The position numbers and the translations under genes were made by a program. Below the pieces are notes generated by a model. The model was not told the DNA's origin and ran no database searches. It was given only the letters and a program-made list of their open reading frames with translations. This document shows, piece by piece, positions 40,580 through 48,095 of a stretch of 64,000 bases of DNA. The stretch spans positions 65,332 through 129,331 of the forward strand of contig DBWR01000020.1 in assembly GCA_002309305.1 (NCBI GenBank). Direction: 5' to 3'. The stretch is from Treponema sp. UBA1233 (lineage in GTDB: Bacteria > Spirochaetota > Spirochaetia > Treponematales > Treponemataceae). Every line of letters begins with the position of its first letter. The first letter of the stretch is position 1.

Positions 40580-42009
40580 ACGTTTTCCAGGATGAATTTC
40601 TTGAAGGTTTCTTCGTCTACGGGGCGGGAATAATAGTAACCCTGGGCAACCTTGCATCCGATGTTCTGGAGGATTTTTACCTGCTTTTTGGTTTCGACTC
40701 CCTCACATAGGGAAACTTTGCCCAACTCGTTGACCATCTTTATCATGTAGGCAAGAACCACACGGGCATCCCTGGAACCCTCGGCCTGATGCAGGAACCT
40801 CTGGTCGAACTTTACTATGTCAACCGGCATCTCGCACAGCATGTTGAGCGAAGACTGTCCGCTACCAAAGTCATCCATGCTTACGGCATAACCGGCTGAA
40901 TGCAGGCGGTGGATCAAATCCTTTACGTAATCGTCTCCGGCACCGGCAAAACGCTCTTCTATCTCAAGCTCAATATATTTCTTGTCAACCTGATACTGGA
41001 GCTGCAGCGTGTCCAGTTCGGTAATGAACTCAAGAGAATTATGGGCAAGGCGGGAAATGTTCATTGAAATCGGCACCTGAGGTATGTTTTCCTGATTGAG
41101 TCCCTTGAGGAAAGAGAAAACCTTGCGGTATACATATTGATCCAGAACCCCCACAAGACCGTTGCGTTCAAGTACCGGAATGAAGATATCCGGCGGTATA
41201 AGGGCGTTGTTTTGGGTCTTCCATCTGACAAGGGCTTCCGCACCCTGAATCTTACCGGTTTCCAGATTGATTTTCGGCTGGTAAAGGACAAGGAGGTCCT
41301 TGTTGGTAATTGCCTTTTCTATGTTGTTTTCTATGCGCTCTTCGTTTTCGTGCTGAATGCGCATGTTGGCATCATATATTGAAAAGTTTTCTATAACACT
41401 GTCTTGGGTCAGGCGGCGGGCATAACCTACCTTGCTTATCATGTCCCTAAGGTCTATCGTCTCGCGTCCGTGGTTAAAGCAGACTATGTTTCCGCTCTTG
41501 AGGATGATGTGGACGTCCTCTTCCTTTCCCACCTGCTCCTGAAGGTTGTTTTGGGTTATTTCCATTGCCGTGATGAAGTCCCTCTCGTCACCGTCAATAG
41601 GCTGGAGGATGTAAAAGTTGTCGGCATAACCCCTTGCGATTATGGTATGGGGCGACTGATCTTTGATTTCTGACAGATGTGCGGCAATTCTTTTTAGAAT
41701 TAAGTCTCCCTTGTCGGCTCCGTAAATGCGGTTGACAAAGGCAAAATCCCTTACATTCAACTCGGACAAAAGGAATTTTTGATTCTTTACCAGAGTAAAG
41801 AGTCGTTCGGCAGCAGATTCAAATCCCTGGAGGTTAAGCATTCCGGTAAGGCTGTCGTGTTTTTTTCCGCTCACAAATTTCTGAAAGAACAAAACCGTTA
41901 TCGCCAGTGCATAAACAGCCAGTATGGTAATACCTACACAGGCAGACACAGAAAGCCCATTAGGAGCAACGGTGAGTGAAAAAGAAATCTGCGAACCAAT
42001 ATCCAACAT
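40576..42009 (-). CDS. EAL-domain c-di-GMP phosphodiesterase with degenerate GGDEF
   Basis: 477 residues from ATG 42009; longer in-frame starts run back into tandem repeats and are unlikely. One TM segment lies at about 21-45. A GGDEF-like domain starts at HDSLTG (51-56), but its active-site loop reads RGYADNF (126-132) in place of GGDEF, so cyclase activity is not expected. The EAL domain keeps its catalytic set: EAL 258-260, N317 (SMNIS), E in EIEERF (about 351), DDFG 379-382, K400 (VKFD) and E436 (EGVET). It should hydrolyse c-di-GMP at the inner membrane, perhaps with GTP or another ligand bound at the GGDEF-like domain. It shares an ATGA overlap with the glycan-binding gene downstream. 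Confidence 0.88.
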   Translation of the reverse strand: MLDIGSQISFSLTVAPNGLSVSACVGITILAVYALAITVLFFQKFVSGKKHDSLTGMLNLQGFESAAERLFTLVKNQKFLLSELNVRDFAFVNRIYGADKGDLILKRIAAHLSEIKDQSPHTIIARGYADNFYILQPIDGDERDFITAMEITQNNLQEQVGKEEDVHIILKSGNIVCFNHGRETIDLRDMISKVGYARRLTQDSVIENFSIYDANMRIQHENEERIENNIEKAITNKDLLVLYQPKINLETGKIQGAEALVRWKTQNNALIPPDIFIPVLERNGLVGVLDQYVYRKVFSFLKGLNQENIPQVPISMNISRLAHNSLEFITELDTLQLQYQVDKKYIELEIEERFAGAGDDYVKDLIHRLHSAGYAVSMDDFGSGQSSLNMLCEMPVDIVKFDQRFLHQAEGSRDARVVLAYMIKMVNELGKVSLCEGVETKKQVKILQNIGCKVAQGYYYSRPVDEETFKKFILENV

Positions 42010-42046
42010 AAACAAAGAAGTCCTCAAACTTTTATTTAATAATCTT

Positions 42047-42075
42047 ATGATAACACTTTTTCTCTTAATATACAA
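42047..42075 (-). promoter_or_regulatory. Promoter of the EAL operon
   Basis: TTGTAT (42070-42075), 17-nt spacer, TATCAT (42047-42052) on the minus strand, about 40 nt before ATG 42009. The 366-nt gap 42010-42375 also holds two repeats and the sigma-54 promoter of the heat-shock gene. Confidence 0.5.
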
Positions 42076-42158
42076 TAGGGAAATGTAGAAAAACGGGTCA
42101 TTTTGAACAGGATGGCAGTACCGACGAAAAAAATTTAGCGTCATTTTGACACAGGACA

Positions 42159-42222
42159 GTGAAAGTTGAAAGTTGAAAGTGGAAAGATGAGAGTTGAGAG
42201 ATGAAAGTGGAAAGATGAAAGT
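42159..42222. repeat. GAAAGTTGA-type tandem repeat
   Basis: About six imperfect ~10-nt units (GAAAGTTGAA, GGAAAGATGA, GAGAGTTGAG). Short copies of the same motif occur at 43865-43880, 48057-48077 and near 58327, all between genes. Confidence 0.75.
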
Positions 42223-42264
42223 TTTAATTGTCACGCGGCTTGACGCAAGCTATCGAGTGGAAAT

Positions 42265-42290
42265 GTCATTCTGGACTTGATCCGGAATCT
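42265..42290. repeat. Dispersed palindrome copy
   Basis: GTCATTCTGGACTTGATCC followed by GGAATCT, a copy of the family found at 30594-30672 and 43946-43970. It lies just upstream of the sigma-54 promoter. Confidence 0.75.
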
Positions 42291-42300
42291 CAGCAAAAAG

Positions 42301-42317
42301 TTGGCACGGAATTTGCT
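42301..42317 (+). promoter_or_regulatory. Sigma-54 promoter of the small heat-shock gene
   Basis: TTGGCACGGAATTTGCT matches the sigma-54 consensus TGGCACG-N4-TTGC at every conserved base, with GG (42303-42304) and GC (42315-42316) separated by 10 nt. It predicts transcription from about 42328, where a TGCCAG/CTGGCA stem-loop (42328-42346) begins. No activator site was identified. Confidence 0.8.
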
Positions 42318-42375
42318 ATATGTTTAGTGCCAGGGAAAAACTGGCAGACTAAAAAAACATTTTGGAGGCATAATT

Positions 42376-42810
42376 ATGAACGAACTTTCACTTTTTAACT
42401 CACTGTTTCAGGATCAGGATTTTGGATTTCCTTTTTCAAACTTCCCGAAATCAAACTCATTTGCCATGCCTGCAGTTGACGTAACAGAAACAAAGAACGC
42501 CTACACACTGGAGATGGATTTGCCGGGCTGCACGGAAAAGGATGTGGATGTAGACCTCAAGGAAAACGTCCTTACCATAAGTTCCCATATTGAAGATAAA
42601 AAGGAAGAAAAGGGCAAGGATGAAAAGAACGAGGATGTGCAGTATCTGATTACAGAACGCCGCCGCTCACAGTTCACACGCCGCTTCTCTCTGCCACAGG
42701 ACATTGACAGCGAAAACATAAGCGCCAGCTTCAAGAACGGTGTACTTTCCGTGAACATTCCAAGAAAGGCACTTACACAGCCGAAAAAGATTTCAATATC
42801 AGTAGCTTAA
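42376..42810 (+). CDS. Hsp20-family small heat-shock protein
   Basis: 144 residues. A short N-terminal arm (LSLFNSLFQDQDFG) is followed by the alpha-crystallin domain (about 33-135): PAVDVTETKNAYTLEMDLPG, a charged KKEEKGKDEKNE loop, RRSQFTRRFSLP and FKNGVLSVNIPRK, then the ISISVA tail. sHSPs bind unfolding proteins without ATP. GGAGG lies 7 nt before ATG 42376. It has its own sigma-54 promoter and terminator, so it is probably monocistronic and controlled by an enhancer-binding activator rather than by CIRCE, which was not seen. Confidence 0.93.
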   Translation: MNELSLFNSLFQDQDFGFPFSNFPKSNSFAMPAVDVTETKNAYTLEMDLPGCTEKDVDVDLKENVLTISSHIEDKKEEKGKDEKNEDVQYLITERRRSQFTRRFSLPQDIDSENISASFKNGVLSVNIPRKALTQPKKISISVA

Positions 42811-42832
42811 TCAGCAGTCCAAAACTGATTTT

Positions 42833-42860
42833 AAGGGGGAAGCAATTTCCCCCTTTACTT
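42833..42860 (+). terminator. Terminator of the small heat-shock gene
   Basis: AAGGGGGAA and TTCCCCCTT form a 9-bp stem with a short loop, 20 nt after the stop, followed by TACTTTT. Confidence 0.8.
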
Positions 42861-42882
42861 TTGTCTGCATGTATTTTATAAT
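42854..42882 (+). promoter_or_regulatory. Possible promoter of the PilZ-like gene
   Basis: TTTACT (42854-42859), 17-nt spacer, TATAAT (42877-42882). The -35 box overlaps the end of the upstream terminator. AGGAGG lies just before ATG 42953. Confidence 0.45.
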
Positions 42883-42952
42883 TAAGTAGAATTTAAAAGG
42901 AGAATATCCGTAAAAGTTTTGCGAGCTCATTTTTTGGAACAGGAGGTTTCCC

Positions 42953-43873
42953 ATGAGTGATACTTCTGCAGATATATTTGCAGGGCGCAAAACATTTTTT
43001 ATAGCTCCAGATACGTCACTTCTTCCAGAAGCCTATATGGAAGATTATTTGAACCGTGGGTATGAGACTTACATTATTGGTGACGACCGCTATTGTTCAC
43101 TGCGCAGAAAGGTTGAGTTAATCATTTCTCTTTTTTCAGATGCCATATTGTTTTTTTACATTGACTCAGAAATACATGGAATTGAATGGCCCAAGTACAT
43201 TTACCAGCTCCAGCGTACTTACGGCGACAAGGTCATGATTGGGGTTCTTTATTCAAAGAGGAAATCTGAAGAGGAAAAAAGCCGGCTTGAACGGTTCTAC
43301 CTTTTTGACGTGGGCATTCCCTGCGGCTGCATTGCGCTTGAGTATCAGTATGCAAAGAACTTTGCCCTGGTGGACCGCATCCTTTATGTAAACCAGGCTG
43401 GTGGACGGCGCAAAACCGTGCGGGCAATCTGTGACGACAAAAGCGAAATAACCTTTTCCCACAAGAACACCCAATACAAGGGAACAATCTGCGACATAAG
43501 CCTGAATCATTTTTCATGCATCTTTGACGAATCCCTTGCCGTACTGCCCATCTCCACGAAAATCACAGACTTCATGCTTGTGGTAAACGGAGTTCACATT
43601 CATTCTGACGGCACTCTCCTGATGCAGAGGAAAACACCGGAAGGAATCCTGAACATATTTGTATTTACCCGCAAGGATGGAACCAACGGACTAGACAGCG
43701 ATACGGAACACAGGCTTTCTCAAAAAATCTACCAGATTGTGACCACAAGGACCAAAACAGTTTTGCAGACGGTTTTTGCCACAGCAGGAAAAGAAGAGGA
43801 AGAAGCCATAGCCGCCGCCAAATTCCAGGCAAAATACGGCCCAAAGAACCAAGCCAGTCAAACTGAAAGTTGA
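42953..43873 (+). CDS. PilZ-like c-di-GMP-binding protein
   Basis: 306 residues with an AGGAGG site. Residues ~1-145 form a domain I do not recognise, with a receiver-like alternation (TFFIAPD, YETYIIGDDRY, DAILFFYID, KVMIGVLY). Residues ~150-270 look like a PilZ barrel: RRKTVR (152-157) gives the RxxxR motif and DISLNH (181-186) corresponds to DxSxxG with the Gly replaced by His. Known PilZ proteins bind c-di-GMP through these two motifs. A Glu/Ala/Lys helix ends the chain. The EAL phosphodiesterase is 1 kb away on the other strand. The His for Gly change makes ligand binding less certain. Confidence 0.6.
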   Translation: MSDTSADIFAGRKTFFIAPDTSLLPEAYMEDYLNRGYETYIIGDDRYCSLRRKVELIISLFSDAILFFYIDSEIHGIEWPKYIYQLQRTYGDKVMIGVLYSKRKSEEEKSRLERFYLFDVGIPCGCIALEYQYAKNFALVDRILYVNQAGGRRKTVRAICDDKSEITFSHKNTQYKGTICDISLNHFSCIFDESLAVLPISTKITDFMLVVNGVHIHSDGTLLMQRKTPEGILNIFVFTRKDGTNGLDSDTEHRLSQKIYQIVTTRTKTVLQTVFATAGKEEEEAIAAAKFQAKYGPKNQASQTES

Positions 43874-43970
43874 AAGTGGAAATTCGTCATGCTGAACTTG
43901 ATGGCCTTCGGCGGCTTCGCACAGCATCTTTATATGTAACGCCAGGATTCCGGATCAAGTCCGGAATGAC
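43864..43970. repeat. Composite of three dispersed repeats between convergent genes
   Basis: This stretch holds a GAAAGTTGAAAGT copy, a GTCATGCTGAACTTGATGG element with an internal GCCTTCGGCGG hairpin, and a GATTCCGGATCAAGTCCGGA palindrome at 43946-43970. It fills the gap between the PilZ-like gene and mnmE, whose stops face each other. Confidence 0.7.
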
Positions 43971-43977
43971 GGGGATG

Positions 43978-45354
43978 TTATTTTCCTACGCAGAAATTGG
44001 TGAAAATGCTTTCAAGGATGTCATCGGCACAGACTTCTCCGGTTACTTCGCCCAAAGAATCAAGGCTGTCCTCCAGATCCTGAACAACTGCATCCATTGC
44101 AAGGCCTGTTTCTGACACATTCAGGGCATGATCCACACGCTCCAAAGCTTCCGTTACAGAATCCTTTTGTCTTTCGCTACCAAGGGCCACCCCGGCAGGA
44201 TTTGAGCTGTTTGAATCTTCAAGCAAAGCCTTTACGGCCTGAGCCAGAACTTCAGTTCCGTTACCGGTTTTTGCAGAGATAGCAACGGCTTTATTCCAAG
44301 GTCCTTCATCCGGCAGGTTCCCGCTCTGGTTTGAATCGCACTTGTTCCACACAAGGATTACTGGGAGTCCTCCGGCATTTTTCATAAACGCAAGGTCTTC
44401 GTCCATCAGCCCCACGGTTGAATCCACAAGATACAGAATCAAGTCGGCTTCCTTGCTCAAGTCTTTTGTGCGCTCTACTCCGGCAGCTTCGATCATGTCG
44501 TCGGTTTTCCTCAAGCCCGCGGTATCAAAGATTCTTGCAGGCAGACCGTCAAAGCTCACCCATGATTCAAGCCAGTCACGTGTGGTTCCCTCTATGTCGC
44601 TGACAATGGCCCTGTCTTCCTTTAAGAGTGAATTGAACAGGCTGGATTTTCCCGCATTGGTTTTTCCGCACAGAACAACACGGAGCCCATCCTGATAAAG
44701 CTTTTCGTTTTTCCAAGAGGCCACAAGACATTCAAGGCGTTTTTTGGCCTGCCGTAAAAGTGAATCATCAAATGTGTCGCTGATGTTTTCCTCGTCCTCG
44801 GGATATTCAATTTCAACTTCGATTTGCGCAATGGAATCCACAATCAGCTTTTTAATCGAATTGATTTCCTCAAAAAGATTTCCTTCCAGACGACCTGCCG
44901 CCCTTAGCCTAGATTCATCCGTCTTGCTGTCAATTATTTCCCTGACAGCTTCCGCACGAGTCAAATCCGTCTTGCCGTTAATAAAGGCCCTGAAGGTAAA
45001 CTCACCCTTTTCCGCCTGCCTGAATCCGGAATGCAAAAGAAGCTCCATCACGGACTTTACAACCGCAACACCGCCATGGCAGTAGATTTCCACCATGTCC
45101 TCGCCGGTAAACGATTTAGGCTCACGATATACGCCGAGCATCACCTGATCGATTTTTTTTGTGCCGTCTACAATCCATCCGTAGACAAGAGAATTGGGAG
45201 GGGAAGAAAGAAGTTTTTTTGGATATGAAAATATTTTTGAAACGAGCTCTACACAGCCTTCTCCGCTAGTACGGACAATTCCTATAGCCGCCGGAGCAAG
45301 AGATGTCGCTATGGCCGCTATAGGTTCGCGTGGGGTGTAGCCCAGGTTTGTCAT
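43978..45354 (-). CDS. mnmE: tRNA modification GTPase MnmE
   Basis: 458 residues. The N-terminal folate-binding domain starts AIATSLAPAAIGIVRTSG. The G domain has G1 GKTNAGKS (230-237), G3 DTAG (277-280) and G4 NKCD (337-340). The chain ends CVGK, the invariant CxGK motif. With MnmG it makes 5-carboxymethylaminomethyl-uridine at the tRNA wobble base. The start overlaps the stop of the DUF4015 gene by 4 nt (ATGA), so it is translationally coupled. No mnmG is in the window. Length and motifs are normal. Confidence 0.97.
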   Translation of the reverse strand: MTNLGYTPREPIAAIATSLAPAAIGIVRTSGEGCVELVSKIFSYPKKLLSSPPNSLVYGWIVDGTKKIDQVMLGVYREPKSFTGEDMVEIYCHGGVAVVKSVMELLLHSGFRQAEKGEFTFRAFINGKTDLTRAEAVREIIDSKTDESRLRAAGRLEGNLFEEINSIKKLIVDSIAQIEVEIEYPEDEENISDTFDDSLLRQAKKRLECLVASWKNEKLYQDGLRVVLCGKTNAGKSSLFNSLLKEDRAIVSDIEGTTRDWLESWVSFDGLPARIFDTAGLRKTDDMIEAAGVERTKDLSKEADLILYLVDSTVGLMDEDLAFMKNAGGLPVILVWNKCDSNQSGNLPDEGPWNKAVAISAKTGNGTEVLAQAVKALLEDSNSSNPAGVALGSERQKDSVTEALERVDHALNVSETGLAMDAVVQDLEDSLDSLGEVTGEVCADDILESIFTNFCVGK

Positions 45355-47756
45355 CTTATACCTTTGTTGGAGCCGTCCACACTCAAAAGCATTGCCGAAG
45401 AACGGCTCTTGAGCTTGTCCTGTGTGACAGAAGTGTCAGGTTCTGGATAAAGGACGGAATTCATGATGCTTATCATGTCATCATCCCTTTCCGGTACTGA
45501 TGCAATGGGCAGTCTCTTTATGTTCGTGTTGCTTTCCCTGAGTTCAGGGCTGGAACTGAATGCAGGGAGCTTGTACTGTAAATCAGCTTCGTTTGCCTTC
45601 CATGGTGATGGAGCGTCTCCCGGATCCGGACTTATGTCGTCATACATTCCACCGGAGTTGTTCCAGTACATGTAGCCGCGGTTTACAGAATCCCTTACGC
45701 CGAATACCTCGCGCTTTACGTAGTTCTTGTCATAGTATGTGCGGTCGTAGCGTACACCCATGTAAAATGCCTGAACCCACGGACGTACGATGATGCGGTT
45801 GCGGCCGATCACCATGTTGCGGTAGGTTCCATAGAAATAGATGCGGTAGGGGCGTTCAATTACAGGAGTTGATTCAAGGAAGTTCTGCTCAAAGTGTGAA
45901 GGATAGAACATCGGACAAATGATGTCAACGTATTCAGAAAGCATCTCTACATCCTGACCAGTGCGTGTTCCGCTCCTGTACCAACCGTTGGCTCCGTAAA
46001 TGTCGATTCCAATCGGGGCATCTATATTTTTTCTTGCATAAGAAAGGAAAGACATGATGGCAGATTCCTTGTCCATTCCATTTTCCTTCCATCTGTAAGA
46101 AGCGCTTCCAAGATTAAGGCCGTCTGTCGGGAAACGTATGTAGTCAAACTGAACCTCATCAAAACCACGCTGAATCAGTTCCTTTGCAATCTCGACGTTG
46201 TATTCCCAAACTTCCTCGCAATATGGATCAACCCAGTTTTCGTCATATAGTGTTCCGCTTGAGTCTTTTGTTCCGACCCATGCTTTTCCGGTATTGTAAT
46301 TCCAAACGGCATATTTTCCGCCGCCATATTCAGAAAGATGCTTGTCCTTGAATACAACAATACGTGCCACAAGATACACGTCATCCTTCTTGAACTCTGA
46401 GACAAACTGTTCAACATCAATCTTATATGCGGAAACAAATCCCTTCTTCTTCAACAATTCAGAGTTGGGCGTAAACCTCAGGACACCGTAATCGTCCTTC
46501 ATGTCAACGACAACAGAATTGAGCTTGTTGTTCTTTACAATGCCCTTGTACTTGTTGATTCCAGTCATGTTGCGGACTTGATATGCGGAAATGTAAACCG
46601 CCTTTTTGTCGGTTGCAGTCTCTCCGTATTTGCTTAGAGAGATATCCGGCTGCAGCATCCAGAGTTCATTCAACTGGAGCGGCTGTGAAAGACCGTTTCG
46701 TTTTGCAGGAACATAGGCCGTGTTGACGTTTCCTTCCGCAAGATAGAGCTGATTTTTCCATGTTGAATATTCTTTTGGCAGGGCAACCAGGCTTCCGTCG
46801 GTAAGTGAAATTGACCTTGCCTCACCGAGCATCACAAAGTAAAGTGAGTTACCCGCCTGGCACAAACTGTCGATTGATTCTGCCGCACCTTTTCCCGAAT
46901 AGATTTGAACAGCCTTTTTGTTCTTCCAGTCAAAGTGATAGACTTTTGGCATATAGCTGTTGGCGCAGTAAATCTCCACATAGAGCTTTCCGTTTGCATC
47001 GCTGCACAAAACCGGAAGAATGTCGCTTATTTCATCCGGCTGTGTCAGATTGGAAAGGAATCCGAACCCCTTGGACACATCATTCCATGTGGCTCCGTTA
47101 TCCGGGTAGCAGTATGAGAATCCGTAAATTGAATGTGACATGAAGACAGTGAGTTTGGTAGACTGTATGCTGCCGTCTGATGCGTAGACCGGCATGTGGG
47201 CAACAGCTGCCGCCTTAATGCCCGCAGTATATTTGCTTGTCGAACTGAGCGAAGTCCATTTTTCCCCACCGTTTCGTGTAATGTAAACGGCGTCTTTTGT
47301 GGCTGTGACCAGGATGTTCTGATCCAGAGGGTCAACACTCAAATCCTTTAAGAGCTGGCTTTGTTTTACAAGAGATTTTTTTCCGTCGGCATATTCCTTT
47401 ATCGTAAGGACGGGAAGACCGTTATTGCATTCAGTAAAGCTGATAAGGTCATAAGAAGAAACGATACCCTTTGAAGTCACAAAATACCACTTTGTCACTT
47501 CCTTGGAGTCAACGGTAACATTGGTCTTTAATATCTTTGTGACCTTGCCTTCAGTCCACAGGGCAGTCGCCTGTCCCTTGGCAGATATCTGGTAAAGTCC
47601 GGAATCCGTTCCTACAAGATAGGGGTCCGCACTGTCATCGGCTTTTGACGGAGTAGTTTCCGGCAACCTGTACAATGGCTTGGTCTGGGCGGAAAGACAG
47701 CTAACCGTCAGCAAACAAAAAAGAAAAATAAATAGTCTACGCATATCTATAGACAT
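45351..47756 (-). CDS. DUF4015 putative glycoside hydrolase with beta-propeller-like N-terminus
   Basis: 801 residues. A signal peptide (MRRLFIFLFCLLTVSCLSAQ) suggests residue 5 (47744) as an alternative start; neither start has a clear ribosome site. Residues ~40-370 contain propeller-like repeats (YLVGTDSGLYQIS, NILVTATKDAVYITRNGGEK). Residues ~380-740 match the DUF4015 TIM-barrel family: KAVYISAYQVRN, NSVVVDMKDDYG, YLVARIVVFKD, ELIQRGFDEVQFDYIRFP, PIGIDIYGANG and VDIICPMFYPSH. These proteins are predicted glycosidases; the acidic residues in QFDYIRFP and VVDMKDD are candidates for catalysis. It is exported, probably periplasmic or surface. It lies between a small ORF and mnmE in one operon. 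The substrate is unknown. Confidence 0.85.
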   Translation of the reverse strand: MSIDMRRLFIFLFCLLTVSCLSAQTKPLYRLPETTPSKADDSADPYLVGTDSGLYQISAKGQATALWTEGKVTKILKTNVTVDSKEVTKWYFVTSKGIVSSYDLISFTECNNGLPVLTIKEYADGKKSLVKQSQLLKDLSVDPLDQNILVTATKDAVYITRNGGEKWTSLSSTSKYTAGIKAAAVAHMPVYASDGSIQSTKLTVFMSHSIYGFSYCYPDNGATWNDVSKGFGFLSNLTQPDEISDILPVLCSDANGKLYVEIYCANSYMPKVYHFDWKNKKAVQIYSGKGAAESIDSLCQAGNSLYFVMLGEARSISLTDGSLVALPKEYSTWKNQLYLAEGNVNTAYVPAKRNGLSQPLQLNELWMLQPDISLSKYGETATDKKAVYISAYQVRNMTGINKYKGIVKNNKLNSVVVDMKDDYGVLRFTPNSELLKKKGFVSAYKIDVEQFVSEFKKDDVYLVARIVVFKDKHLSEYGGGKYAVWNYNTGKAWVGTKDSSGTLYDENWVDPYCEEVWEYNVEIAKELIQRGFDEVQFDYIRFPTDGLNLGSASYRWKENGMDKESAIMSFLSYARKNIDAPIGIDIYGANGWYRSGTRTGQDVEMLSEYVDIICPMFYPSHFEQNFLESTPVIERPYRIYFYGTYRNMVIGRNRIIVRPWVQAFYMGVRYDRTYYDKNYVKREVFGVRDSVNRGYMYWNNSGGMYDDISPDPGDAPSPWKANEADLQYKLPAFSSSPELRESNTNIKRLPIASVPERDDDMISIMNSVLYPEPDTSVTQDKLKSRSSAMLLSVDGSNKGIR

Positions 47757-47763
47757 CGGAATT

Positions 47764-47973
47764 TTATGCGAGTTCTTGAACGGTAAACTGGGCTCTTCCC
47801 TTATTTATTGCGTCCGGATTGCCATCTGAAGTCAAATTGTCGCGGATAAAGCAGTCCAGGAAATAAAAAGCATCCTCACGTGAACGGAAAACAGCCTTTT
47901 TTGCATCATCCACCGGCTTAAAATCAAAATCCACAGGCTTTCCTGATTTTGAATCTATTACACAGTAGTCCAT
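47764..47973 (-). CDS. Small conserved-looking protein of unknown function
   Basis: 69 residues from ATG 47973; a TTG five codons earlier is less likely. The sequence is soluble and mixed (MDYCVIDSKSGKPVDFDF), with no motif or signal I recognise. It is the first gene of the operon with the DUF4015 hydrolase (7-nt gap) and mnmE. A good promoter lies upstream, which supports that it is real. Confidence 0.6.
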   Translation of the reverse strand: MDYCVIDSKSGKPVDFDFKPVDDAKKAVFRSREDAFYFLDCFIRDNLTSDGNPDAINKGRAQFTVQELA

Positions 47974-48021
47974 CTTGATACCCCACAAAGATAATTTGTA
48001 ATTGAAGATTTATAATAGCTT

Positions 48022-48050
48022 ATTATACCGCAGTTAGTGGAAATTGGCAA
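48022..48050 (-). promoter_or_regulatory. Promoter of the small ORF, DUF4015 and mnmE operon
   Basis: TTGCCA (48045-48050), 17-nt spacer, TATAAT (48022-48027) on the minus strand, about 50 nt before ATG 47973. Confidence 0.65.
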
Positions 48051-48056
48051 GCATGG

Positions 48057-48077
48057 AAGATGAAAGTTGAAAGTTGA
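48057..48077. repeat. Short GAAAGTTGA repeat copy
   Basis: GAAGATGAAAGTTGAAAGTTG, a partial copy of the tandem element at 42159-42222. Confidence 0.65.
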
Positions 48078-48095
48078 GCGTTCACACTAAATCTT

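Noticed and set aside
42009..42234. N-terminal extension of the EAL protein
   Set aside because: The added 75 codons translate tandem repeats and the promoter; ATG 42009 is the sensible start.
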